Assembly: GCF_001705665.1 (NCBI RefSeq)
Contig: NZ_MDHA01000069.1
Location: 1-64,000, forward strand
DNA length: 64,000 bases
Direction: 5' to 3'
Source: Thioclava sp. SK-1
GTDB lineage: Bacteria > Pseudomonadota > Alphaproteobacteria > Rhodobacterales > Rhodobacteraceae
Shown: positions 8,257-16,930 of the stretch, piece by piece
Numbering within the stretch: position 1 is the stretch's first letter
Layout of the letters: each line of letters begins with the position of its first letter
Translations under genes and position numbers: made by a program
Notes under the pieces: model-generated
Told to the model about the DNA's origin: nothing
Databases searched by the model: none
Seen by the model: the letters and a program-made list of their open reading frames with translations, nothing else

Positions 8257-8952
8257 TCAAACGCTGACGACCTGACGCAATGTATCGCGCGTCAGCTCGG
8301 CTTTGGTGCCCTGCATCGCAACCTCACCACGGCGCAGCACATAGAATTGATCACCAAGATCATGCGCAAAGTCGAAATATTGCTCCACCAAGATGATCGC
8401 CATATCGCCCTTTTCACGCAGATAGGAAATCACCCGTCCGATCTGCTGGATAATATTGGGCTGAATTCCTTCGGTCGGCTCATCCAATAGCAACAGCTTT
8501 GGCTTGGTCAGCATCGCACGGGCGATAGCCAATTGCTGCTGCTGCCCGCCAGACAGATCGCCACCGCGACGATGCAGGAATTCCTTTAATATCGGGAACA
8601 GCTCATAGATCTCATCCGGGATGAAATGCTCCGCTCTTGGCAGGCAGGCAAAAGCAGTTTCCATGTTTTCCTGCACGGTCAACAATGGGAAAATCATCCG
8701 CCCTTGCGGCACATAGCCCACGCCGGCACGCGCCATCGCCTGTGGCGGCACGCGCCCCATGTCTTGGCCGTCCAACTGCACCCCCCCACCCGAGCGGATA
8801 TGCGTGCCCGAAATTGCCTTCAGCAGCGATGTCTTGCCCACGCCATTGGTGCCCATAATGCAGGTCACCTCACCCGCGCGGGCCTCTAGGTCAATGCCAT
8901 GCAGGATCTGAGAACCACCATAGTGGAGCGTCAAGTCTTTGGTTTTTAACAT
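8257..8952 (-). CDS. urtE: Urea ABC transporter, ATP-binding subunit UrtE
   Basis: This is the second of two ATPases that drive urea uptake through UrtB/UrtC. The 231-residue protein has Walker A GTNGVGKT, Q-loop VPQGRMIFP, signature LSGGQQQQLAIARA, Walker B LLLLDEP and the switch His region ILVEQY. The LivF-like sequence with TEGIQPNIIQQIG fits UrtE. The ATG at 8952 follows the urtD stop by one base, which suggests translational coupling; an earlier start at 8982 would lie inside urtD. It is the last urt gene, and no clear terminator was seen before the next gene. Confidence 0.95.
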   Translation of the reverse strand: MLKTKDLTLHYGGSQILHGIDLEARAGEVTCIMGTNGVGKTSLLKAISGTHIRSGGGVQLDGQDMGRVPPQAMARAGVGYVPQGRMIFPLLTVQENMETAFACLPRAEHFIPDEIYELFPILKEFLHRRGGDLSGGQQQQLAIARAMLTKPKLLLLDEPTEGIQPNIIQQIGRVISYLREKGDMAIILVEQYFDFAHDLGDQFYVLRRGEVAMQGTKAELTRDTLRQVVSV

Positions 8953-8953
8953 A

Positions 8954-9694
8954 TTACCGCCCCAGATAAACTTCGATGACACGCGGATTGGCCGTCACAT
9001 GATCCAATGAGCCTTCGGCCAGAACCGAGCCCTCATGCAGCACAGTGACCCGGCAATTCAAACGCCGGACAAATTCCATATCGTGCTCGACCACAACAAC
9101 CGCACGGGTTTTCGCCAGCTCCACCAACAGCGCGGTGGTCTGTTCGCGTTCGGCCAAAGTCATGCCGGCGGCAGGTTCATCGACCAGTAACAGCCGTGGC
9201 TCTTGTGCCAGCAGCATACCGATTTCCAGCCATTGTTTTTGGCCGTGGCTTAGCTCACCGGAGGGACGGTCCAACGCATCGGACAGCCCGACCTGCTGCG
9301 CCAAGGCGACCACGCGATCACGGTCCGCCTGCCGTGGCTTCCAAAAGAGCACTTTCCAAGGCGCACGATCGGCCTTCAGCGCCATCATCAGGTTATCTGC
9401 CACCGATTGATCTTCAAACACAGTTGGGCGCTGAAATTTTCGACCCACACCTGCCTGAGCGATCTTACTTTCGTTCAGCTTTAGCAGATTTTGCGACATC
9501 TCCCCCCACAGCACCTTGCCTTCATCAGGTTTGGTTTTGCCAGTGACGATATCCATGAATGTGGTCTTGCCTGCCCCGTTTGGACCAATGATCGCGCGCA
9601 GCTCTGCCGGGCCGATGGTGAAGGATAAGTTATTGATCGCACGGAACCCGTCAAAGGTGACAGAGATCCCCGAGACTTCCAAAAGTTGGCTCAT
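8954..9694 (-). CDS. urtD: Urea ABC transporter, ATP-binding subunit UrtD
   Basis: A 246-residue LivG-type ATPase. It has Walker A GPNGAGKT, Q-loop region FQRPTVFEDQSV, signature LSHGQKQWLEIGMLLAQEP, Walker B LLLVDEPAAGMT and the switch His region VVVVEHDMEFVRRL. The LSHGQKQWLEI form of the signature is typical of UrtD. The ATG at 9694 overlaps the urtC stop in an ATGA and is preceded by AAAAGGAG. With UrtE it forms the cytoplasmic ATPase pair of the urea importer. Confidence 0.95.
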   Translation of the reverse strand: MSQLLEVSGISVTFDGFRAINNLSFTIGPAELRAIIGPNGAGKTTFMDIVTGKTKPDEGKVLWGEMSQNLLKLNESKIAQAGVGRKFQRPTVFEDQSVADNLMMALKADRAPWKVLFWKPRQADRDRVVALAQQVGLSDALDRPSGELSHGQKQWLEIGMLLAQEPRLLLVDEPAAGMTLAEREQTTALLVELAKTRAVVVVEHDMEFVRRLNCRVTVLHEGSVLAEGSLDHVTANPRVIEVYLGR

Positions 9695-10866
9695 TTTTGG
9701 ATCTCCTTTTTGCGCAGACCGCCAAGCCATGAGATCAGTCCTGCGATGCCTTGTGGTGCCAGCAAGGTGACAAGGACAAAGGACAGACCCAATAGGACAG
9801 ACCACCAGTCCACCCATTTGACCGTGTAAAAGCCCAGGTTGATGTCGGGGGCTTTGCCGCCGGTGAACCATGTCGATACCAGAGAGACAAAGGCCGCCCC
9901 CAAGACGGCGCCGTAAAGTTTCCCACGTCCGCCAATTGCAACCCAAACCGCCAGATAGATCGATGCGATCGGGGCGATTTCAGCCGGATTGATGATCCCG
10001 GCCTGCGGGTAATACAGCGCCCCGGCAATGGCAGCGATCACCGCCGTCAGCGTAAAGACGAACAATTTGTAGCTTTCGACGGAATAGCCCAGAAAACGCA
10101 CGCGTGCCTCATCATCGCGGATGCCACGGATGACCGAACCAAACTTGCCCGACACCACCCAATTGAGCAGCATGTAGCCCAGCCCAAGCGCCAGGGCGGA
10201 GCCCCAGAGGAACCACACCGAGACCGCGGCCTGGCCTACGCTGTCCAACCCGGGAATATTTTGCAAACCAGACAATCCGTTATTGCCGCGCAGCCCGGAA
10301 TCGTTTTGGAACAGATAAAGCGAAAGCGCCAGCGTGCCAGCCTGTGTCAAGATCGATAAATACACGCCAGTGACGCGCGATTTAAACGCCAGCCATCCAA
10401 AGATCAGCGCCAGAATTCCAGGCACCAGCACAACCAACGCAAGCTGCGCAGGCAAGGAGCCTGCGAAATGCCAGACCATCGGCAGCTCGGACGTGCCCAC
10501 CACGCCAAAGATCTGATTGGTGACAGCGTCTTGGATTTCTTGTGGCGTCATCGGCAAGGCGCCGCTTTGGGTCAGCACGATGTCTTGGGTACGTGCATAC
10601 ATAAGCCACATGCCGATCATATAGCCGCCCAGCCCGAAGAAGGCGAAATGACCCAGGCTAAGAATGCCCGTAAACCCCCAAATCAGGTCCATCGCGAGCG
10701 CGATCAGACATAGGCACAGGGTTTTGCCCAATGTTTTGATCATCGAAGTGGAGATAAGGCCGGTGCCATAGGCCTCAGACAGCACCGTGATGACAAGTGT
10801 GAACAGGGCCAAACAGGAGATGAAAATCAGCACATTGGGGTTTTTGGAAATGAAACCTTGTTTCAT
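9691..10866 (-). CDS. urtC: Urea ABC transporter, permease subunit UrtC
   Basis: A 391-residue LivM-type permease with about ten hydrophobic segments. Conserved marks are LIWGFTGILSLGHFAFFGLGGY near the N-terminus (residues about 60-80), SRVTGVYLSILT and the ATPase-contact loop IRDDEARVRFLGY. It pairs with UrtB to form the membrane channel. The ATG at 10866 is chosen because GGGAG lies 8 bases before it; an in-frame GTG three codons earlier touches that ribosome site. A REP-like repeat lies between urtB and this gene. Confidence 0.95.
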   Translation of the reverse strand: MKQGFISKNPNVLIFISCLALFTLVITVLSEAYGTGLISTSMIKTLGKTLCLCLIALAMDLIWGFTGILSLGHFAFFGLGGYMIGMWLMYARTQDIVLTQSGALPMTPQEIQDAVTNQIFGVVGTSELPMVWHFAGSLPAQLALVVLVPGILALIFGWLAFKSRVTGVYLSILTQAGTLALSLYLFQNDSGLRGNNGLSGLQNIPGLDSVGQAAVSVWFLWGSALALGLGYMLLNWVVSGKFGSVIRGIRDDEARVRFLGYSVESYKLFVFTLTAVIAAIAGALYYPQAGIINPAEIAPIASIYLAVWVAIGGRGKLYGAVLGAAFVSLVSTWFTGGKAPDINLGFYTVKWVDWWSVLLGLSFVLVTLLAPQGIAGLISWLGGLRKKEIQK

Positions 10867-10896
10867 AAGCGACACTCCCTTTGGTGGGCGGGGTCA

Positions 10897-10958
10897 GGGG
10901 CGCTGCCCCCGCTGGCCATGCGGCCAGCCCCCCCGGGATATTTAAGGCAAGATGAAAG
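10897..10958. repeat. REP-like palindromic intergenic repeat, copy 2
   Basis: The same build as the copy near 4452: GGGGCGCTGCCCC, then GCTGGCCATGCGGCCAGC, then the conserved tail CCCCCGGGATATTT and AGGCAAGATGAAAG. Here the element lies inside an operon, between the urtB stop and the urtC start, so on the minus-strand mRNA it could form stacked hairpins that affect processing or stability. Confidence 0.75.
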
Positions 10959-10987
10959 CGCAAAAGAGACGAGATATGTCATGGCGA

Positions 10988-12991
10988 TCAATCCCCTGCC
11001 GCCCGGCCTTTGAGCGCGATGATACCGCGCGGCCTGAATTGAATGAAGATGATGATGAACAAGATCATATAAGTTTGCGCGGCGAGCGTGTTGGAAGGGT
11101 TGAAGAATTCAATCCCCTTTTGCAGCACGCCGATAAGCGAGGCCCCCGCGAGCGTGCCCCAGATATTGCCCACACCGCCGACGACAACGGTCATAAAGCT
11201 TTGCACGATGTAATCGGAGCCCAGCTCGGAGGTGACTTTGGCGAAGAGCCCGATGGCAACGCCCGCAATACCGGCAATGCCTGAGCCAAGACCAAAGGTC
11301 AGCATATTGATACGGTCGGGGTTGATCCCCATGCTGGCGGCCATGGAGGGGTTTTGGGTGACCGCGCGGACCTCTAGCCCAAGGCGGGTTTTCTTCATCA
11401 CGTAGAGGAACAGAGCCAGAAAGATGAGGGCGAGAACAAAAATTGCGATGCGGATATAGGAAATCGACACCACATCATTGAGCGCCCATTGCCCATCAAG
11501 CCATGAAGGAGATGTCAGCGGGCGGGCCTGTGTACCGAAGATATTTTTGAACAATTGCTGCAGCGCAATAGAAATCCCAAATGTGGCCAGAAGCGTTTCC
11601 AAGGGACGTTTATACAGGTGGCGGATCACCAGACGTTCCATTGCGACACCGGCGATGAAGGTGATGGCGAAAGCCAGCGGCAATGCAACAATGATCGACG
11701 CAGTGTAATCGGTGATATAGAGCTGCACCACATAGCCGGTATAAGCACCCATGGTGATAAATTCGCCATGGGCCATATTGATCACGCCCATAACGCCGAA
11801 GGTGATCGCCAGGCCGATGGCTGCAAGAAAGTAGATCGAGGCCAATGAAATCGCGTCAAGCCCCAGATCCGCAGCCTGCATTGCAGCCACTTTCATATCA
11901 ATGGTTTTCAGGGCCATAGCGGCAGCGGTTGTGACATCGGCATCGGGATCGGCGTAGATTTCGGCAAAGCTATAGCCGCTCAGGCGATCTGCAATATCCG
12001 CATCCGTTGCCGCGGCCTGCGCCTGCCCCTGTGCCACCAAGGCGCGATAAGCGGCGATGCGTTTGTCTGGATCATCAAGCTGGAACACCGGGATGCCGCC
12101 AACTTGTCCATCGGAAATATTATCCTCCAGCGTGCGGCGCAGATCTGCGGCGGTCAGTCGGGCGGGCTGAAGCCCTGCGTCGATCAACAGCTGATAGGCC
12201 TGGGTTTGGTCAATATCTTGTCCCGGTGTCAGCGTCCGGGCGATGTTTCCTGTCGGCGCGCCCTTAAACGCGCGTGTGGTCGTGGATGTGATCGGATTGA
12301 GCGCGGCGCGCAAATCAAGGCTAAGATCTGCGCCCATGTCATTTATCGCATCCACGCGGGCTTGCGCTGTTTCGCCAAAACGGATGGTCAGCAACCGTTC
12401 GATACGCTGTTTGCGCGCAAGCAGAGCCGGATCTTCCTCTTGTTCGAGGGACGCGCGCAAAGGCGCCAGCTGACTGGCATCAGAATTGCGTTCCAAGCTG
12501 TCAAGGGCGGCGGCGCGGATGGTCGGATCCGCCGCATTAAGCTGAAATTCCACAAGCGCGGAATTGATCAACCCGCGCACACCCGAATTGGGTTTGATTT
12601 CGTTGATATCGCTGCGTGGGGCTGTGCCTGATGGCTCCCCGGTAATCGGATTGAACAGCGCGTAGACATCGCCCTGACGGTCAAGTTTGAAAATCGCGCC
12701 ATCGCTTTCGCGTTGGCCCAATTCACGCGCTTCCCATGCGGTCAGAAAAGCAGCCGCATCTTCGCCTTCCGCCGCGATCTGGTCGATGACTGGTCCGATG
12801 GTCTGGCGTGAGGGTTTGGCAATGTCCGCACGGTTTGCAGCAATCACAGCGGCCAGACCGCTAAGCTGCGCTTCGGTGACACTATCCGCTGGGACATCAT
12901 TCGCGAGGACGTCGGGGGTTGCGACTTGGGCAAGGCCGGATGTCGTAGACAGACACATCCCCAAAGCCAGCGCCGAAAGGAAACTGCGCAT
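10988..12991 (-). CDS. urtB: Urea ABC transporter, permease subunit UrtB with long periplasmic N-terminal region
   Basis: A 667-residue protein in two parts. A signal peptide (MRSFLSALALGMCLSTTSGL, then AQ) precedes about 350 mostly helical soluble residues. A LivH-type permease begins near residue 378 with DAISLASIYFLAAIGLAITF, GVMGVINMAHGEFITMGAYT and RAVTQNPSMAASMGI. The N-terminal extension is known from proteobacterial UrtB proteins, but its job is not established; it faces the periplasm by topology and could contact UrtA. GGAGA precedes the ATG by 5 bases. A hairpin with a T run separates it from urtA. Confidence 0.93.
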   Translation of the reverse strand: MRSFLSALALGMCLSTTSGLAQVATPDVLANDVPADSVTEAQLSGLAAVIAANRADIAKPSRQTIGPVIDQIAAEGEDAAAFLTAWEARELGQRESDGAIFKLDRQGDVYALFNPITGEPSGTAPRSDINEIKPNSGVRGLINSALVEFQLNAADPTIRAAALDSLERNSDASQLAPLRASLEQEEDPALLARKQRIERLLTIRFGETAQARVDAINDMGADLSLDLRAALNPITSTTTRAFKGAPTGNIARTLTPGQDIDQTQAYQLLIDAGLQPARLTAADLRRTLEDNISDGQVGGIPVFQLDDPDKRIAAYRALVAQGQAQAAATDADIADRLSGYSFAEIYADPDADVTTAAAMALKTIDMKVAAMQAADLGLDAISLASIYFLAAIGLAITFGVMGVINMAHGEFITMGAYTGYVVQLYITDYTASIIVALPLAFAITFIAGVAMERLVIRHLYKRPLETLLATFGISIALQQLFKNIFGTQARPLTSPSWLDGQWALNDVVSISYIRIAIFVLALIFLALFLYVMKKTRLGLEVRAVTQNPSMAASMGINPDRINMLTFGLGSGIAGIAGVAIGLFAKVTSELGSDYIVQSFMTVVVGGVGNIWGTLAGASLIGVLQKGIEFFNPSNTLAAQTYMILFIIIFIQFRPRGIIALKGRAAGD

Positions 12992-13010
12992 TATCTCTCC
13001 AATACAGAAG

Positions 13011-13041
13011 AAAAAAGAGGGGGCACATGGCCCCCTCTTTT
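13011..13041 (-). terminator. Intercistronic terminator or attenuator between urtA and urtB
   Basis: A perfect 11-bp stem (AAAAGAGGGGG at 13013-13023 with CCCCCTCTTTT at 13031-13041) with a 7-base loop. Read on the minus strand it ends in a run of six T, the form of an intrinsic terminator. It lies 34 bases after the urtA stop and before urtB, so it probably leaves more urtA than urtB mRNA, as suits a binding protein. Confidence 0.8.
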
Positions 13042-13074
13042 GAACCGTTCACATCGATAAAAGCCTCGTCGGAA

Positions 13075-14361
13075 TTAGTAGTTCGACTTTTGCTGAACAC
13101 AGCTTTCGGATTCGGTATTATACATGCCGCAATCCAAATCGATCCAATCGGATTTCAGCACAGCGGATTCAGGCAAGAAATCGGTCCATGCATCGCCTGG
13201 AACCGGGTCGGTCTCTGAAATGATGTCAAACTGACCATCTTCCAGGATTTCACCAATCAAGACCGGCTTCGTCAGGTGATGGTTTGGCAACATCTTTGCG
13301 GTGGAACCAGTCAGGTTCGGGAATTCTTGTCCCACCATCGCCGTGGTCACAGCATCCACATCGGTGGTGCCTGCCGCTTCAACCGCATTCACCCACATGT
13401 TGAAGCCGATATAGGTGGCTTCCATCGGGTCATTGGTCACGCGGTTTGCGTCGCCAGTAAATTCATGCCAGGCGGTGATGAACTCTTCATTCTCGGGTGA
13501 CTCGGCGGATTCAAAATAGTTCCACGCCGCCAGATGACCGACAAGGTTGGTAGTATCTAGACCCGACAGCTCTTCTTCACCCACTGAGAAGGCGACGACA
13601 GGAATGTCTTCCGCCGCGATGCCCTGGGCAGCCAGCTCTTTGTAGAAGCCGATATTGGCATCACCATTGATCGTCGAAATCACGCCGACTTTCTTGCCAT
13701 CCGCACCCAGTGCCTTGACATCGGACACGATGGTCGACCAGTCGGAATGACCAAATGGCGTGTAGTTGACGAAGATATCTTCAGCCGGGATGCCTTTGTC
13801 TTTCAGATAGGCTTCAAGGATATTATTCGTGGTGCGCGGATATACATAGTCCGTGCCCAGCAGCGCGAATTTCTCAACACCCAATTCTTCCAGGAAATAA
13901 TCCGTGGCGGGAATGGCCTGTTGGTTTGGCGCAGCACCCGTGTAGAAGACATTCTTGGAGGATTCTTCGCCCTCATATTGCACCGGGTAGAACAGCAGGC
14001 CGTTCAGTTCTTCAATGACCGGCAAGACGGATTTGCGTGACACAGAGGTCCAGCACCCGAACATGACATCCACGCCTTCATCAGAGATCAGCTCACGTGC
14101 TTTTTCTGCGAAGAGCGGCCAGTCAGAGGCCGGGTCAACGACAACGGCTTCCAGCTGCTTGCCCAAGATCCCGCCTTTTTTGTTCTGCTCTTCGATGAGC
14201 ATCAAAACGGTGTCTTTCAGCGTGGTTTCCGAAATCGCCATCGTGCCCGACAGCGAATGCAAAACGCCGATCTTGATCGTGTCTTCTTGTGCATAGGCAC
14301 CGCCGGCGGCAAACACTGTCGCAAGGGCTGCGCCCATCAAATATTTCTTCATCCCGGTCAT
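13075..14361 (-). CDS. urtA: Urea ABC transporter, periplasmic substrate-binding protein UrtA
   Basis: A 428-residue solute-binding protein of the branched-chain amino acid/amide class. A signal peptide (MKKYLMGAALATVFAAGGAYA after MTG) is followed by the mature start QEDTIKIGVLHSLSGTMAIS. Family marks are MFGCWTSVSRKSVLPV, NGLLFYPVQYEGEESS and YVYPRTTNNIL, typical of urea/short-chain amide binders. It captures urea in the periplasm for UrtBCDE. GAGGG lies 8 bases before the ATG. It is the first urt gene, 265 bases after ureG. Confidence 0.96.
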   Translation of the reverse strand: MTGMKKYLMGAALATVFAAGGAYAQEDTIKIGVLHSLSGTMAISETTLKDTVLMLIEEQNKKGGILGKQLEAVVVDPASDWPLFAEKARELISDEGVDVMFGCWTSVSRKSVLPVIEELNGLLFYPVQYEGEESSKNVFYTGAAPNQQAIPATDYFLEELGVEKFALLGTDYVYPRTTNNILEAYLKDKGIPAEDIFVNYTPFGHSDWSTIVSDVKALGADGKKVGVISTINGDANIGFYKELAAQGIAAEDIPVVAFSVGEEELSGLDTTNLVGHLAAWNYFESAESPENEEFITAWHEFTGDANRVTNDPMEATYIGFNMWVNAVEAAGTTDVDAVTTAMVGQEFPNLTGSTAKMLPNHHLTKPVLIGEILEDGQFDIISETDPVPGDAWTDFLPESAVLKSDWIDLDCGMYNTESESCVQQKSNY

Positions 14362-14626
14362 GGAGTGTCCCTCTGGATAATCGCACGCCCTAAACCCGTC
14401 AGGGGGCGAAAAGTCTTTTGAAAATCGTTTTGTTCAGGCTCTTTGATGGCCCGACCACAGCAAGCCGCAGCCGCGCCCATGTCGCAATCGTGAGCGCGGC
14501 TGACAACAAGAAGCGGCGTCACAAACCCGCAATACCGCACAATAAATACGCATAATTAATGCCTTTGGCTAACGAATAGGCGGCCAGATGATGTCTCTTG
14601 ATGGAAAAATAAGCTATTATTGTGAA
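14362..14626. promoter_or_regulatory. Presumed urtA promoter region between ureG and urtA
   Basis: A 265-base gap on the same strand as ureG and urtA, AT-rich in the half nearer ureG (about 14530-14625), so the urt genes probably have their own promoter. I looked for a sigma-54 element (GG and GC ten bases apart with flanking consensus) and for an NtrC dyad, and found neither convincingly. Confidence 0.4.
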
Positions 14627-15253
14627 TCATGCCGGGATAGCAGCCGGCTGCAATCCACCTTCTCGGATCAGAAAATCAACAATTTTCTCAACCCCGTGAC
14701 CCTGCTTTAACCGCGCCAGAACATAGGGACGCTGGCCCCGTGCAGCCTGTGTGTCACGTTCCAACAGATCGGTATCGACCCCAACATAAGGCGCAAGATC
14801 TACCTTATTGACCACTAACAGATCAGAGCGTGTAACCCCCGGCCCACGTTTGCGCGGGATATCCTGCCCAGCTGCGGTATCAATGACATAGATCGTCAGA
14901 TCGGCCAGTTCGGGACTGAATGTCGCGGCCAGATTATCGCCACCTGATTCAATTAAGACCAAATCCAGATCTGGGAACGCTTTGTTAAGCTCCGCAATAG
15001 CCGCAAGGTTGATCGACGCGTCTTCGCGGATGGCTGTATGGGGGCAGCCACCTGTTTCGACCCCGCGGATACGACTGCCCGGCAACACCTGGGCGCGCAT
15101 CAGCGCCTCGGCATCCTCTCGGGTATAGATGTCATTCGTCACGACCGCCATCGACAGTCGATCGGCCAGCGCCCGGCACAGCTGCTCGGTCAATGTCGTT
15201 TTTCCAACGCCGACCGGGCCACCGATACCCACTCGCAAAGGTCCGTTTGCCAT
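14627..15253 (-). CDS. ureG: Urease accessory GTPase UreG
   Basis: UreG hydrolyses GTP to deliver nickel to apo-urease together with UreD, UreF and UreE. The 208-residue SIMIBI GTPase has P-loop [11 protein letters not shown] near residues 11-21, the nickel-binding CPH motif in [34 protein letters not shown] and the guanine motif [12 protein letters not shown]. Length and motifs are standard. It closes the urease operon, 25 bases after ureF, and is followed by the urt genes. Confidence 0.97.
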   Translation of the reverse strand: MANGPLRVGIGGPVGVGKTTLTEQLCRALADRLSMAVVTNDIYTREDAEALMRAQVLPGSRIRGVETGGCPHTAIREDASINLAAIAELNKAFPDLDLVLIESGGDNLAATFSPELADLTIYVIDTAAGQDIPRKRGPGVTRSDLLVVNKVDLAPYVGVDTDLLERDTQAARGQRPYVLARLKQGHGVEKIVDFLIREGGLQPAAIPA

Positions 15254-15278
15254 ATTTGCCTCCTACAGCCGCATCTGA

Positions 15279-15920
15279 TCAGGTCTTGAACAGACGCACA
15301 TCCATCGTTTCATGCAACATCGCGGCCATATCCGCGCGAAAGGCGGATTGCGTGATGTCTTCCGTCTGCGCCACAGCCGCGCGGGCTGCAATATCTGCAA
15401 TCCGCTCATGTTGTGCCGCCAAAGCGCGCTGGCCCTGTGCCTGTCCCAGCGGGACAAACCGCACCGCAGCCGAGGTCAGGTTAGATGCAAACCCGTGCAG
15501 ATAGACCGCAATGATCTGCGCAGCAGTCAGGTCAAGCTCGCGCGCCCCCTGCGCCACTGCCAATGGTAGAGCAAGCGGCGGCCCCAAATCAGTGCCCAAC
15601 ATCGCCGCCCGTGCCTTTTGAAACGCCTCACCTTGCTGCATCGTTTCAGACAGCCTCTCTGCACTGGGCGCCAAGGCACGCGCGATTTGCCCCAGCGCGT
15701 CCAAATCATCCCCGCGCAGCCCACACGCCAGAAGCACGGCATCCGACCAGCCCGCGCCATAGGTCAACACATCGCTCAACCATTGCGTCAGCTGCGCTTC
15801 GCTGGCCAATTCGCCAGCGCCAATGGTGTGTTCCAACCCGTGGCTATAGGCGAAGGCCCCAGTGGGGAATGCCGGTGACATCCATTGCACCAACGACAAC
15901 AGCGCGGTTGTTTCAGTCAT
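15279..15920 (-). CDS. ureF: Urease accessory protein UreF
   Basis: UreF joins UreD and UreG in the nickel-insertion complex and gates GTP hydrolysis. The 213-residue all-helical protein begins MTETTALLSLVQWMSPAFPT and continues GAFAYSHGLE, the family signature. It ends in a helix with ETMDVRLFKT. The ATG at 15920 overlaps the last 8 bases of ureE. Longer in-frame starts would read antisense-like His-codon repeats of ureE and are rejected. Confidence 0.95.
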   Translation of the reverse strand: MTETTALLSLVQWMSPAFPTGAFAYSHGLEHTIGAGELASEAQLTQWLSDVLTYGAGWSDAVLLACGLRGDDLDALGQIARALAPSAERLSETMQQGEAFQKARAAMLGTDLGPPLALPLAVAQGARELDLTAAQIIAVYLHGFASNLTSAAVRFVPLGQAQGQRALAAQHERIADIAARAAVAQTEDITQSAFRADMAAMLHETMDVRLFKT

Positions 15921-16446
15921 GTGAATGCGTGTGGCCATGATCATGGCTGTGCGAATGAGAATGATCGTGGTGGCTGTGGCTGTGGTCATGACTGTGACCG
16001 TGGTCGTGCCCCATCGTGCGGCCCATCCCATAGGCGCCGCCTTCGGGTTGAAACGGCGCAGCCTGACGCGTTAACTTTGCGCCCAAACCCTGTAACATCG
16101 CTTCTAAAACATGGTCTTGGCGGATCACCAAACGGTCTACACCGATCTGGCAGGGCGTATGCCGATTGCCGATATGCCAAGCCAAGCGCGCCAAATCGCC
16201 CTGAACGATGACCACTGGCTCTGCCGCACAGGTCACGCCAATCTGGCGCCCGTCGTCCAGAACAAATGCCTCGCCGCCGGTCAGATTCGTCGTTTCGGGT
16301 AAGTTCACCAGAAAGCTCTCGCCTGTATCGGCGGTCAACCGTTTGCGGCGCAAAAACCGACCCTCGTAATCCAAAGATACCTGCCCTGCCGCCGGCCCAG
16401 CCTGTTCGCTGGGCAAAATTTTTACCGCCTGCTGCAATTTTTCCAT
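15913..16446 (-). CDS. ureE: Urease accessory nickel-binding protein UreE with His-rich tail
   Basis: UreE is the nickel metallochaperone of urease assembly. The 177-residue protein has the N-terminal peptide-binding domain (VSLDYEGRFLRRKRLTADTG) and the metal-binding domain (GDLARLAWHIGNRHTPCQIG, with the usual His). The last 31 residues, from about residue 147, alternate His with Asp, Ser and Gly (HDHGHSHDHSHSHHDHSH and onward), a nickel-storage tail. The ATG at 16446 is used because MEKLQQAVKIL matches the family N-terminus; its ribosome site is weak. ureF overlaps its end. Confidence 0.95.
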   Translation of the reverse strand: MEKLQQAVKILPSEQAGPAAGQVSLDYEGRFLRRKRLTADTGESFLVNLPETTNLTGGEAFVLDDGRQIGVTCAAEPVVIVQGDLARLAWHIGNRHTPCQIGVDRLVIRQDHVLEAMLQGLGAKLTRQAAPFQPEGGAYGMGRTMGHDHGHSHDHSHSHHDHSHSHSHDHGHTHSHD

Positions 16447-16535
16447 CGTTACATCATCTTTCCTAAACCCGTTTGGGGATTTGTTAATCAACGCCCGCCT
16501 AATCTATCGCATCGCAGTCGCTTGGAACCTGATCC

Positions 16536-16892
16536 ATGTTTGTTAAATCCCCCGCTGATGAGCTGGCCGAAATTCGCGCCGAAATTCAACGTCTGAAAGC
16601 CCGCGAAGCGGAGCTGAGGGAAGCGTGGCTGACCGATGCCGATATGCCTAAGATCGGCCGCTGGAATAAGGTGGAGCTGGTGACGCATCGCCAAAACATT
16701 TTCGATCCGCGCCTGCTGCCTGACGATATCCGCCATAATCCGGCCTATACCCGCGAAAAGGTCACGCGCACGCTCACATTGCGTAAGAAATCCGCGCTGG
16801 GTCCAATGGATACGCCCAAAACCACCACCACGCAAAGCGCGAAACCGGCCGCGCCAAGGGCGCGATTGTTTGCTGGCATGCGCGCGCATTGA
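16536..16892 (+). CDS. Small charged conserved hypothetical protein inside the urease cluster, opposite strand
   Basis: A 118-residue protein whose first 28 residues (MFVKSPADELAEIRAEIQRL, then KAREAELR) predict a strong charged helix or short coiled coil. A basic middle part, GRWNKVELVTHRQNIFDPRL, and a Thr/Ala/Pro-rich tail follow. I recall similar small hypothetical proteins in Rhodobacterales but no function. It lies on the plus strand in the 484-base gap between ureC and ureE, both read from the minus strand, so its mRNA runs against the urease operon. The ribosome site is weak (TTGGAA). It could be a DNA-binding or structural protein. Confidence 0.65.
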   Translation: MFVKSPADELAEIRAEIQRLKAREAELREAWLTDADMPKIGRWNKVELVTHRQNIFDPRLLPDDIRHNPAYTREKVTRTLTLRKKSALGPMDTPKTTTTQSAKPAAPRARLFAGMRAH

Positions 16893-16930
16893 CACGCAGG
16901 CATTAAATTTGCGTAACATTCACCCCTGCG

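Noticed and set aside
14362-14626. Sigma-54/NtrC promoter for urtA
   Set aside because: Expected for urea genes, but no GG-N10-GC element with flanking consensus and no NtrC dyad was found.
15921-16031. In-frame N-terminal extension of ureF
   Set aside because: It reads Thr/Met/Ala repeats that are the His-codon tail of ureE in another frame; the UreF family starts at the ATG at 15920.
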